From Cryobacterium algoricola (GTDB lineage Bacteria > Actinomycetota > Actinomycetes > Actinomycetales > Microbacteriaceae): DNA of 64,000 nt. Shown one piece after another: positions 8,142 through 15,790 of the stretch; the first letter of the stretch is position 1; the number at the start of each line of letters is the position of its first letter. The translations under genes were made by a program, and so were the position numbers. The DNA is taken from positions 124,001 through 188,000 of the forward strand of contig NZ_SOFG01000004.1 in NCBI RefSeq assembly GCF_004402485.1. Direction: 5' to 3'. Under the pieces are notes generated by a model. It ran no database searches. It was not told the origin of the DNA and saw only the letters and a list, made by a program, of their open reading frames with translations.

Positions 8142-8492
8142 ATGAGCGCACTGGACCTGGCCACCCTCCGGCGCCTGGCCGCGGCGGGCAACGAAGAGGC
8201 GGCGAACCGGCTCGCCGAACTCGCGGCGGAGCGTGGTGACGTCACCGAGTTGCGTGAGCTGGTGGATGCGGGTAACGAGCTCGCCGGGGAAGAACTCGCC
8301 ACGCTCGCGGGGGAGCGTGGCGATGTCGATGAGTTGCGACGCCTGCTGGGTGAGGGAAACGAACTCGCCGCCGACAAGCTGGCCCAGTTCGCCGCACGGC
8401 GAGAGGACGTCGACGAGCTGAGTCGTCTCGCCGACGAGGGCAACGAGGTCGCCGCGACCCTATTGACCCGTCTCATCCGAGGAACGGACTAG
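8142..8492 (+). CDS. Small helical-repeat protein
   Basis: A 116-residue acidic protein made of about four repeats of roughly 28 residues, each built as G-D-V-x-E-L-R-x-L followed by x-G-N-E-x-A-x-x-x-L-A. The regular pairing of two short helices per repeat resembles ankyrin or Sel1-type solenoids, but no named family is recognised. There is no membrane segment or signal. TACCGT lies 6 nt before the ATG, consistent with leaderless expression. Function is unknown; such repeats usually bind proteins. Confidence 0.75.
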   Translation: MSALDLATLRRLAAAGNEEAANRLAELAAERGDVTELRELVDAGNELAGEELATLAGERGDVDELRRLLGEGNELAADKLAQFAARREDVDELSRLADEGNEVAATLLTRLIRGTD

Positions 8493-8503
8493 GGGAGCGA
8501 ACA

Positions 8504-8857
8504 GTGACCGTGACGGGAATCGGAGGACTCTTCTTCCGCAGCACTGATCCGGAGGCCCGGGCCGCCTGGTACCGGGAGCACCTCGGTATCGAAGCGGGCC
8601 AGGCCGGTGTCTGGCAGCAGCAGGCGGGCCCGACTGTGTTCGCGCCCTTTCCCTCCGAAAGTGACTATTTCTCGGAGAAACAATCGTTCATGCTCAACCT
8701 CCGTGTCACGGACCTCGAAGCACTCGCCGCGGAGCTCACGGCGGCGGGCGTCCCTGTCGAGCGTCGACCGGAGTGGGACACGACCGACTACGGCCGATTC
8801 GCGCGCATCCACGATCCCGAGGGTCTTCCGATCGAGCTGTGGGAGCCACCGACCTGA
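8504..8857 (+). CDS. VOC (glyoxalase/bleomycin-resistance fold) family protein
   Basis: A 117-residue single-domain protein. FFRSTDPEARAAWYREHLGI is the typical first beta-alpha-beta unit, and the end GRFARIHDPEGLPIELWEP carries the E-x-W-x-P terminus of the family. Potential metal ligands include His85-like and Glu positions near the C-terminus; the set is incomplete within a monomer, as expected for dimers. The start is GTG at 8504, with GGGAG 8 nt upstream. It lies 11 nt after the repeat-protein gene and is probably co-transcribed. Substrate is unknown. Confidence 0.85.
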   Translation: MTVTGIGGLFFRSTDPEARAAWYREHLGIEAGQAGVWQQQAGPTVFAPFPSESDYFSEKQSFMLNLRVTDLEALAAELTAAGVPVERRPEWDTTDYGRFARIHDPEGLPIELWEPPT

Positions 8858-8902
8858 ACTCGCGGCTGGCCGCTGTCATGGCCTGGGGCAACTCGAACTG
8901 AC

Positions 8903-8928
8903 ATAATGTGCATTATCGGTCATTACCG
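8903..8928. repeat. Two adjacent inverted repeats between convergent genes
   Basis: ATAATG-TG-CATTAT (8903-8916) is followed directly by CGGT-CATT-ACCG (8917-8928). The first is AT-rich and operator-like, but it lies in a convergent intergenic gap (8858-8961) where no promoter is expected. It has no T-tract, so a weak bidirectional terminator or a chance palindrome are both possible. Confidence 0.45.
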
Positions 8929-8961
8929 GATGGCTGATTTCGTGGAGGTGTGGCCGCCCGG

Positions 8962-11355
8962 TCAGGCGCCGACGTACGCCGCGAGGAACTGACCGGTGAG
9001 GGTCGACCGCGCGGCGACGAGTTCGGCGGGCGTTCCTTCGAAGACGATGCGTCCGCCGTCGTGTCCGGCGCCAGGGCCGAGGTCGATGATCCAGTCGGCG
9101 TGTGCCATGACCGCCTGGTGGTGTTCGACGACGATCACGGACTTGCCCGAATCGACCAAGCGATCCAGCAGGCCCAGGAGCTGCTCGACATCGGCGAGGT
9201 GCAGGCCGGTGGTCGGCTCGTCGAGAACGTAGACATCGCCCTTCTCGGCCATCTGGCTCGCGAGCTTGAGCCGCTGGCGTTCACCCCCCGAGAGGGTCGT
9301 CAGCGGCTGGCCGAGGCTCAGGTAGCCGAGCCCGACATCCGCCAGCCGGACCAGGATGGCGTGAGCGGCCGGCGTTCGTGACTCCCCCGCGCCGAAGAAT
9401 TTCTCGGCTTCGGTGACCGACATTGCGAGGACCTCGCTGATGTCGCGTCCGCCGAGGTGGTACTCGAGCACGGATGCCTCGAACCGCTTCCCTTCGCACA
9501 CCTCGCAGGTCGTCGCGACGGTGGCCAGAACGCCGAGGTCGGTGTAGATGACGCCCGCCCCGTTGCAATTGGCGCAGGCACCCTCCGAATTGGAACTGAA
9601 CAGGGCCGGCTTGACGCCGTTGGCCTTGGCGAAGGCCTTGCGGATCGGCTCGAGCATTCCGGTGTATGTCGCCGGGTTGCTGCGCCGGGAACCCCGGATA
9701 CCGCCCTGGTCGATCGACACGACGTCGGCCCCTGCCGGGATCGACCCGTGCACGAGCGAACTCTTTCCCGACCCGGCGACCCCGGTCAGCACGACGAGCA
9801 CGCCGAGCGGGATGTCGACGTCGACGTTCTGCAGGTTGTTCTTCGTCGCACCGCGGATCTCCAGTGCCCCCGTGGGTGTGCGTACGGTGTCTTTGAGGAC
9901 GGAGCGGTCGTCGAAATGGCGACCCGTGAGAGTTCCACTCGTCCGTAGCTCCTCGACGGTGCCCTCGAAGCAGACGGTTCCGCCTGCCGTTCCCGCGCCA
10001 GGGCCGAGGTCGACGACGTGGTCGGCGATCACGATCGTCTCCGGTTTGTGTTCGACCACGAGGACGGTGTTTCCCTTGTCGCGCAGCTGCAGCAGGAGCG
10101 TGTTCATGCGTTCGATGTCGTGGGGGTGCAGGCCGATGGTGGGTTCGTCGAAGACGTAGGTGACGTCGGTCAGCGAGGAGCCCAGGTGCCGGATCATCTT
10201 GGTGCGCTGCGCTTCACCACCGGACAGCGTTCCGGCGGGCCGATCGAGAGACAGATACCCCAGTCCGATCTCCACGAAGGAATCCAGGAGCTGGCGCAGC
10301 ACGCTCAGGAGCGGCGAAACGGACGGTTCATCGAGGCCGCGCACCCAGCTGGCCAGATCGCTGATCTGCAGGCAACAGGCATCCGCGATACTGATCCCCG
10401 AGACCATTGAGGACCGGGCGGCCGCGCTGAGGCGGGTCCCCCGGCACTCCGGGCAGGTCGTGAACGTGACCGCGCGGTCGACGAACACGCGGATGTGCGG
10501 CTGCATCGCCTCACGGTCCTTGGAGAGGAATGCCTTCTGCACCTTGGGCACGAGGCCCTCGTACGTCATGTTGACGTCCCCCACCTTCACCTTGACCGGT
10601 TCCCGGTAGAGGAAGTCCTCCAGTTCCTGCGCGCTGTAGTCGCGGATCGGCTTGTCGGCGTCGAGGAAGCCGGACCCGGTGAAGATCCGCACGCCCCAGC
10701 CGTCCGGCGTGTAGCCGGGGATGGTGAGCGCCCCCTGGTTGAGCGACTTGGCCGCATCGTAGAGCTGCGTCAGATCGATGTCGTTGATCGTTCCCATGCC
10801 TTCGCAGCGCGGGCACATGCCTCCCGTGACCGTGAAGCTCCGCCGTTCCTTCACGGTCTTCCCCGCCCGTTCCATCGTGACGGCGCCCGCCCCGCTGATG
10901 GAGGCGACGTTGAAGGAATAGGCCTGAGGCGAGCCGATGTGCGGCTGTCCCAGCCTGCTGAAGAGGATGCGCAGCAGCGAGTTCGCGTCGGTCGCGGTTC
11001 CGACGGTCGACCGGGAATTGGCGCCCATCCGTTCCTGGTCGACGATGATCGCCGTCGTGAGTCCCTCGAGCACGTCCACGTCCGGCCGGGCCAGGGTCGG
11101 CATGAAGCCCTGCAGGAAAGCGCTGTACGTCTCGTTGATCATCCGCTGGGACTCCGCGGCGATCGTGCCGAACACGAGGGAGCTCTTACCGGAACCGGAG
11201 ACGCCGGTGAACACCGTCAGTCGACGTTTGGGGATGTCGACGGTGACGTTCTTGAGGTTGTTCTCCCTGGCACCCTGCACTCGGATCAGGTCGTGGACGT
11301 CTGCGGCGTGCGCACGCGGCAACGGGAGGTTCGGTGTCGGGGAGATGCTCGTCAT
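8962..11355 (-). CDS. UvrA2-like ABC ATPase lacking the UvrB-binding domain
   Basis: A 797-residue protein with two UvrA-type ABC modules: Walker A GVSGSGKSS at residues 51-59 and GVAGSGKSS near 525; signatures LSGGEAQR and LSGGERQR; and Walker B VFDEPTIGLH and VLDEPTTGLH. Zinc-type Cys pairs CPRC, CPEC, CANC and CEVC are present. After the Q-loop region it passes directly from the RSTVGT segment to the SPQAYSFN/CPRCEG segment, so the UvrB-interaction domain of canonical UvrA (about 940 residues) is missing. This is class II UvrA, associated with drug resistance or accessory damage tolerance. ATG at 11355; TTGAAT 6 nt upstream suggests leaderless expression. Confidence 0.88.
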   Translation of the reverse strand: MTSISPTPNLPLPRAHAADVHDLIRVQGARENNLKNVTVDIPKRRLTVFTGVSGSGKSSLVFGTIAAESQRMINETYSAFLQGFMPTLARPDVDVLEGLTTAIIVDQERMGANSRSTVGTATDANSLLRILFSRLGQPHIGSPQAYSFNVASISGAGAVTMERAGKTVKERRSFTVTGGMCPRCEGMGTINDIDLTQLYDAAKSLNQGALTIPGYTPDGWGVRIFTGSGFLDADKPIRDYSAQELEDFLYREPVKVKVGDVNMTYEGLVPKVQKAFLSKDREAMQPHIRVFVDRAVTFTTCPECRGTRLSAAARSSMVSGISIADACCLQISDLASWVRGLDEPSVSPLLSVLRQLLDSFVEIGLGYLSLDRPAGTLSGGEAQRTKMIRHLGSSLTDVTYVFDEPTIGLHPHDIERMNTLLLQLRDKGNTVLVVEHKPETIVIADHVVDLGPGAGTAGGTVCFEGTVEELRTSGTLTGRHFDDRSVLKDTVRTPTGALEIRGATKNNLQNVDVDIPLGVLVVLTGVAGSGKSSLVHGSIPAGADVVSIDQGGIRGSRRSNPATYTGMLEPIRKAFAKANGVKPALFSSNSEGACANCNGAGVIYTDLGVLATVATTCEVCEGKRFEASVLEYHLGGRDISEVLAMSVTEAEKFFGAGESRTPAAHAILVRLADVGLGYLSLGQPLTTLSGGERQRLKLASQMAEKGDVYVLDEPTTGLHLADVEQLLGLLDRLVDSGKSVIVVEHHQAVMAHADWIIDLGPGAGHDGGRIVFEGTPAELVAARSTLTGQFLAAYVGA

Positions 11356-11509
11356 GGCTCCATTCAAGCAGCATCGCTCGCTTGGGAGGCCTCGTGCAGA
11401 AACCCCGGAACTCCCCCACTCGGCCATTGCGCAAGAGGTGCCCTCGTGGCTACAGTCTCGGTGACCGAACCCCTCATTCGCGGGGTTCCCAAGTCCGAGG
11501 AGCGCAGCC

Positions 11510-12103
11510 ATGTCGAACCCCGTCGCCGTATTCGATCTCACGATCGATCCACGGACCCTGAGCAAGTCGGAAGTGACCACCATCCGAACGGCCATGGCCA
11601 TCGGCGGTTTGGTCGCCGTGATCCTCGGAGTGATGATCCTGGTCTGGCCAGGCGCGACCCTCAACGTCATTGCGGTGCTCTTCGGGCTCTACTTCCTGGT
11701 CGGCGGGATCGCGCGCATCGTTCGCGGCATCGCGATGGCCGGGGGAAGCGCCGGAGTCCGCGTGCTGAACATCCTGCTGGGCGTCCTGCTGCTGGTCGCG
11801 GGCATCGTCGCGATCCGGAATCCAATCGGATCCCTTGCCGTGCTCGGCATGGTCATCGGGATCTCGTGGCTGATCGAAGGCGTCGCGGCGCTCGTCGAGA
11901 CTGCGTCGGATTCCAGCCGATGGTTCGGAATCCTCTTCGCGGTGATCAGCATCGTCGCGGGCATCGTGGTGCTGCTCTCCCCCGTCGATTCACTGGGGGT
12001 GCTCGTCGTCGTCGGCGGCGTCTTCCTGATCGTCTCCGGCCTCGTGCAGCTGGTGATGTCCTTCACCCTCGGCCGTGGAGCGCAGAGCACCGTCACCGAC
12101 TGA
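11510..12103 (+). CDS. HdeD-family (DUF308) membrane protein
   Basis: A 197-residue integral membrane protein with about six hydrophobic segments from residue 28 to 190 in a repeating pattern (LGVMILVWPGATL, VIAVLFGLYFLVGGIARI, and a second similar set). This matches HdeD/DUF308 proteins, known from the E. coli acid-resistance locus and widespread in actinobacteria, with no established molecular role. GAGGAG 8 nt upstream supports the ATG. It is transcribed away from the UvrA-like gene. Confidence 0.85.
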   Translation: MSNPVAVFDLTIDPRTLSKSEVTTIRTAMAIGGLVAVILGVMILVWPGATLNVIAVLFGLYFLVGGIARIVRGIAMAGGSAGVRVLNILLGVLLLVAGIVAIRNPIGSLAVLGMVIGISWLIEGVAALVETASDSSRWFGILFAVISIVAGIVVLLSPVDSLGVLVVVGGVFLIVSGLVQLVMSFTLGRGAQSTVTD

Positions 12104-12146
12104 CGTTCCGGCCCGCGTGCGCGTCGCCGCTCGCCAGTAGCGCTTT

Positions 12147-12911
12147 CTAGTCGGTGACCATGTCCGTCGTGTCGCCGACGTACCGAGTGTTGCCCGCGGG
12201 AACCGGCTCGACGGCGGCCAGGGCGACTTCCGCGGCGAATTCGCTCACGTTGTAGAGACGACCGGCGGCGACCTTGCGGGCGCTCATCGTTCCGGGGCTC
12301 GAACGCTCGAGGAGGGTCGCGGTGACGGTGCCCTCGATGATGTCGCCGGAGACAACGACGAAGCCGATGCCGTCGGACTCGAGTTCGGGGATGAGCGCGC
12401 GCAGGGCGTCTTCACCGGCGCGCTTGCTCCGTGCGACCGGCAAGTACTCCGGCATCGTCGGGGCGGTCTCGAAGAAGTGCGCCTGGTGGCTCGTGACGAA
12501 CACGACCCTGGCTCCGGCGCCCAGCAGGGGGCGGACGGCCGCGAGGAGGTTGAGCTGGGCATCCCGGTTGAGCTTCATCGCATAGTCGGGCGCCATCCCG
12601 GTTTCCATGCCACCGGAGGCATTCATCACGAGGATGTCGAGTCCGCCGTATTCAGCACGGATCGTCTCGATCATGGCCGCAACGGAGGCCTCATCGGTGA
12701 GGTCGGCGCCCGCGGTGATGGCCGTTCCGCCGGCCGCGCGGATGGCGTCGGCGACCTTGATCGCCCGCGCCTCCTTGTTGCGGAAGTTGATGACGACGCT
12801 CGCTCCGGCCTCCGCGAAGATTCCGACGGTTGCGGCTCCCACGCCCCGGGAAGAACCGGTGACAAGGACACGCTGTCCGTTCAGTGAACCTGCGGCAAGT
12901 GGGTTGGTCAC
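12147..12911 (-). CDS. SDR-family oxidoreductase with altered catalytic Tyr
   Basis: A 254-residue Rossmann-fold protein. TGSSRGVG (residues about 17-24) is the dinucleotide-binding glycine motif, NFRNKE suggests NADP preference, and NASGG corresponds to NAG. The catalytic serine position is in VTSHQAH. The YxxxK motif is changed: the Lys in ARSKRAGE is present, but the residue four before it is Val, with a Tyr three residues earlier still (EYLPVARSK). The enzyme may use a shifted Tyr or have lost normal reductase chemistry. GTG start at 12911 with GAGGAG upstream. Convergent with hdeD. Substrate unknown. Confidence 0.82.
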   Translation of the reverse strand: MTNPLAAGSLNGQRVLVTGSSRGVGAATVGIFAEAGASVVINFRNKEARAIKVADAIRAAGGTAITAGADLTDEASVAAMIETIRAEYGGLDILVMNASGGMETGMAPDYAMKLNRDAQLNLLAAVRPLLGAGARVVFVTSHQAHFFETAPTMPEYLPVARSKRAGEDALRALIPELESDGIGFVVVSGDIIEGTVTATLLERSSPGTMSARKVAAGRLYNVSEFAAEVALAAVEPVPAGNTRYVGDTTDMVTD

Positions 12912-13028
12912 ACGAACTCCTCAAATAACGAACTGGGTCTAGCAGAAGACCTTACCAAGAACCCCGCTCCCCGCCCGTGTCGGCACACCTGCTAGTTTGA
13001 GAAGGGGAACACAATGGGGAGGGTCACG

Positions 13029-13499
13029 ATGGACGTATTCGCTGCAAATTACGCGTGGGTTGTCTGGCTGGTGCTCATACTGATCTTCATCACCATCGAG
13101 ATGGTCACTCTGGACCTCACGTTCCTGATGATCTCGCTCGGCAGCCTCGGCGGCCTGGTTTCCGGCCTCTTCGGCGTGCCGTGGTGGGGCCAGCTCGTGA
13201 TCGCCGCGCTCCTGTCCATGGTGCTGCTGCTCGGCATCCGCCCACCCCTGCTCCGGGTGCTCAAACGCGGCGGCGACCCGACCCTCAGCAACGTCGATGC
13301 GCTCCTCGGCCAGGACGGCCATATCGTGAGCTCGACCGGGCCGCTGGCCCAGGTTCGCCTCGCGAATGGCGAGACCTGGACCGCGCGCTTCTCCCCCCTG
13401 GTCGAACCGGCCGTCTTCGCGCCGGGCGAACGTGTCATCGTCATCGCCATCGACGGGGCGACCGCAGTGGTCATCCCGGCAGAAAGGAACATTTCATGA
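13029..13499 (+). CDS. NfeD-family membrane protein
   Basis: About 156 residues. Three hydrophobic segments lie near residues 8-30, 35-50 and 55-75, followed by an OB-fold-like domain (GQDGHIVSSTGPLAQVRLANGETWTA). NfeD-like proteins pair with stomatin/flotillin (SPFH) proteins at the membrane, and an SPFH gene follows with a 4-nt ATGA overlap. GGGAGG 6 nt before the ATG at 13029 favours this start; an in-frame ATG at 13014 also has an AGGGGA site. TAGTTT at 12993-12998 is a plausible -10. Confidence 0.85.
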   Translation: MDVFAANYAWVVWLVLILIFITIEMVTLDLTFLMISLGSLGGLVSGLFGVPWWGQLVIAALLSMVLLLGIRPPLLRVLKRGGDPTLSNVDALLGQDGHIVSSTGPLAQVRLANGETWTARFSPLVEPAVFAPGERVIVIAIDGATAVVIPAERNIS

Positions 13500-14509
13500 G
13501 TGATCCGACCCAGACTGTCGTGCAGGTGATCGTCGTCGCTTTCGTCGCGGCGCTCGTCATCTTCGTGATCGTCACCCTCGCGAAGTCCATCCGCATCATC
13601 CCCCAGGCCAGGGCCGGGGTCGTGGAGAGGCTGGGCCGGTACCACAAGACGCTCATGCCCGGCCTCAACATCCTGATCCCGTTCGTCGATCGACTGCGTC
13701 CCCTCATCGACCTGCGCGAGCAGGTCGTATCCTTTCCGCCCCAGCCGGTGATCACCGAGGACAACCTCGTCGTGTCGATCGACACGGTCGTGTACTTCCA
13801 GGTGACGGATGCCCGGGCGGCGACCTACGAGATCGCCAACTACCTCGGCGCGGTCGAACTGCTCACCACGACGACCCTCCGTAACGTCGTCGGCGGGCTG
13901 AACCTCGAGGAAGCGCTCACGAGCCGCGACAACATCAACGGCCAGCTCCGTATCGTGCTCGACGAGGCCACGGGCAAGTGGGGCATCCGGGTCGGCAGGG
14001 TCGAGCTCAAGGCCATCGATCCGCCGCACTCCATCCAGGACTCGATGGAGAAGCAGATGCGTGCCGAGCGTGACCGTCGTGCGCTGATCCTGACCGCGGA
14101 GGGCACCAAGCAGTCCGCCATTCTCACCGCGGAAGGCGCCCGCCAGGCGGCCATCCTCTCCGCAGAGGGCGACGCGAAGGCGGCCGTCCTCCGCGCACAG
14201 GGTGAAGCCGAGGCGATCACGACCGTGTTCCGGGCGATCCACGAGGGCGACCCCGACCCGAAGCTCCTCGCGTACCAGTACCTGATGACTCTCCCGAAGC
14301 TCGCAGAGGGCAGCGCGAACAAGCTCTGGATCGTGCCGAGTGAACTCACCGAGGCGATGAAGGGCATCGGCCGCGCGTTCGGCGATCGGCCCGTCACCGG
14401 GTCCGCCGTTCCCCCGGAGGCCACCGCTCCGGTCGCCACTCCCCCGTCAGCCGCATCGACTATGGCTGCACCCACGACGCCCGCACCCTCGCACGCCGCA
14501 GAGGGGTAG
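13496..14509 (+). CDS. SPFH/stomatin-like (band 7) membrane protein
   Basis: A 337-residue protein with one N-terminal transmembrane segment (about 8-30), a band-7/SPFH domain (about 30-210, containing RAGVVERLGRY and LNILIPFVDR), a coiled-coil segment rich in repeated AEG units (ILTAEGTKQ, ILTAEGARQ, ILSAEGDAK) and an Ala/Pro/Thr-rich tail from about 300. Such proteins oligomerise into membrane scaffolds, often with FtsH or NfeD. It is translationally coupled to the upstream nfeD gene. The partner is inferred from context. Confidence 0.92.
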   Translation: MSDPTQTVVQVIVVAFVAALVIFVIVTLAKSIRIIPQARAGVVERLGRYHKTLMPGLNILIPFVDRLRPLIDLREQVVSFPPQPVITEDNLVVSIDTVVYFQVTDARAATYEIANYLGAVELLTTTTLRNVVGGLNLEEALTSRDNINGQLRIVLDEATGKWGIRVGRVELKAIDPPHSIQDSMEKQMRAERDRRALILTAEGTKQSAILTAEGARQAAILSAEGDAKAAVLRAQGEAEAITTVFRAIHEGDPDPKLLAYQYLMTLPKLAEGSANKLWIVPSELTEAMKGIGRAFGDRPVTGSAVPPEATAPVATPPSAASTMAAPTTPAPSHAAEG

Positions 14510-14513
14510 TCCC

Positions 14514-15302
14514 GTGGTCTCGGGCGGCCCCTCCTCGTTCCTGGCCGGGCCGCCCCCGCGCATCTTCGCCCACCGCGGGTTCGCGCTGAACGCACCGGAG
14601 AACACGGTCCTCGCGTTCCGGCACGCTCTGGACAACGGTGCGACCCATCTGGAGACAGACGTGCACTCGTCCAGGGACGGGGTCGCGGTGCTCAGCCATG
14701 ACGCCCGCCTTGCCCTGCCCGAGCTGGACATCCATCTCGAAGAGCTGCGCGTCACCGAACTGCAACGGATCGATCTCGGCTTCGGCCAGTCCTTCTCCAC
14801 TCTCACGGAAGCGTTCGACGCCTTCCCGGAGGCGCGATTCAACCTCGACGTGAAGTCAGAGGACGCCGTCGCCGCGACGGCCGCCGCCGTGCTCGCGGCG
14901 GGCGCGACCGACCGGGTCCTCGTGACCTCCTTCTCCGAGGAACGCCGCAGACGGACGGTCCGGCTCCTGCCCGGCGTGGCCTCGAGTGCCTCGGCGGCCA
15001 TCGTCGCGCAGGTCGTCGTCGCCGCCCGGCTCGGGAATGCGGCACTCCTCCGGCGTGTTCTCAGCGGATGCGTCGCTGTTCAGGTACCCGAGACGGCGTC
15101 CGTGCTGCGTGTCGTGACCCCCCACTTCGTGCGAGCCGTCCATTCGGTCGGCGTCGAGGTGCATGTCTGGACAGTCAACGACCCCGCGGCCATGGAACGC
15201 CTGCTGGACACCGGCATCGACGGCCTCGTGACCGACCGGACGGACCTCGCCGCTGCGCTGATCGGTCGCAGGTCCGAGCGCGACACGCCCGGGTTGCCAT
15301 AA
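14514..15302 (+). CDS. Glycerophosphodiester phosphodiesterase
   Basis: A 262-residue TIM-barrel protein of the GDPD family. It has the catalytic HRG near residue 22, the ENT triad, LETDVH with metal-binding Glu and Asp, LSHD, LDVKS and a final WTVND near residue 220. It hydrolyses glycerophosphodiesters to sn-glycerol-3-phosphate and alcohol in lipid turnover. There is no signal peptide, so it is cytoplasmic. The GTG start lies 4 nt after the SPFH stop, with GAGGGG 9 nt upstream, so it belongs to the nfeD-SPFH transcript. It ends before the rbpA promoter region. Confidence 0.92.
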   Translation: MVSGGPSSFLAGPPPRIFAHRGFALNAPENTVLAFRHALDNGATHLETDVHSSRDGVAVLSHDARLALPELDIHLEELRVTELQRIDLGFGQSFSTLTEAFDAFPEARFNLDVKSEDAVAATAAAVLAAGATDRVLVTSFSEERRRRTVRLLPGVASSASAAIVAQVVVAARLGNAALLRRVLSGCVAVQVPETASVLRVVTPHFVRAVHSVGVEVHVWTVNDPAAMERLLDTGIDGLVTDRTDLAAALIGRRSERDTPGLP

Positions 15303-15315
15303 ATCCCGCTTCCGA

Positions 15316-15388
15316 AACTGAGAGTTATCACCGAGTACGGGCATAACGGAAAGATAACGCCCAGCTTGACGGTTTATAACTGAGAGTT
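15316..15388 (+). promoter_or_regulatory. rbpA promoter region with SigR-like element and direct repeat
   Basis: GGAAA at 15348-15352 and GTT at 15372-15374 are separated by 19 nt, close to the GGAAT-N18/19-GTT consensus of the SigR/SigH thiol-stress sigma factors. An 11-bp direct repeat AACTGAGAGTT occurs at 15316-15326 and 15378-15388. TATAAC at 15375-15380 could serve a housekeeping promoter. In Streptomyces rbpA has a SigR-dependent promoter, which supports the assignment; here it remains an inference. Confidence 0.5.
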
Positions 15389-15411
15389 GCATCGCGAGAG
15401 GAGACCACACA

Positions 15412-15777
15412 ATGGCGGATCGCAGTTTGCGTGGCATGAGGTTGGGCGCACAAAGCCTTCAAAGCGAAGAGGGCGTAACCTTTTCACCACGAGTTAGTCA
15501 CACATATCTGTGTGCGACGTGCTCACGAGAGACGGTGATGATCTTTTCGGCGGAGGCGGAAGCCCCCGACGAGTGGGAATGCAGGTTCTGTTCCCAGACG
15601 GCCACCCGGCTCGTCGATTCCAAGCCCGTCATCGTCGATCACTCGGCCGAGAAGGTACCGCGCACGCACTGGGACATGCTCCTGGAACGTCGCACCCGTC
15701 CCGAGCTCGAGGAACTGCTCGAGGAGCGCCTGGCGTTCCTGCGCGCACGTCGCGGACAGCAGAAGATCGGCGCCTAA
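15412..15777 (+). CDS. rbpA: RbpA, RNA polymerase-binding protein
   Basis: A 121-residue actinobacterial transcription factor. The N-terminal tail (MADRSLRGMRLGAQS) is followed by the zinc-type core CATCSRET...CRFC and the C-terminal sigma-interaction domain (VPRTHWDMLLERR...EELLEERL). RbpA binds the beta subunit and group 1/2 sigma factors, stabilises the open complex and contributes to rifampicin tolerance. AGGAG 9 nt upstream supports the ATG. It is monocistronic and ends in a hairpin shared with the convergent lnt gene. Confidence 0.97.
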   Translation: MADRSLRGMRLGAQSLQSEEGVTFSPRVSHTYLCATCSRETVMIFSAEAEAPDEWECRFCSQTATRLVDSKPVIVDHSAEKVPRTHWDMLLERRTRPELEELLEERLAFLRARRGQQKIGA

Positions 15778-15790
15778 GGCCGAGCAGACA

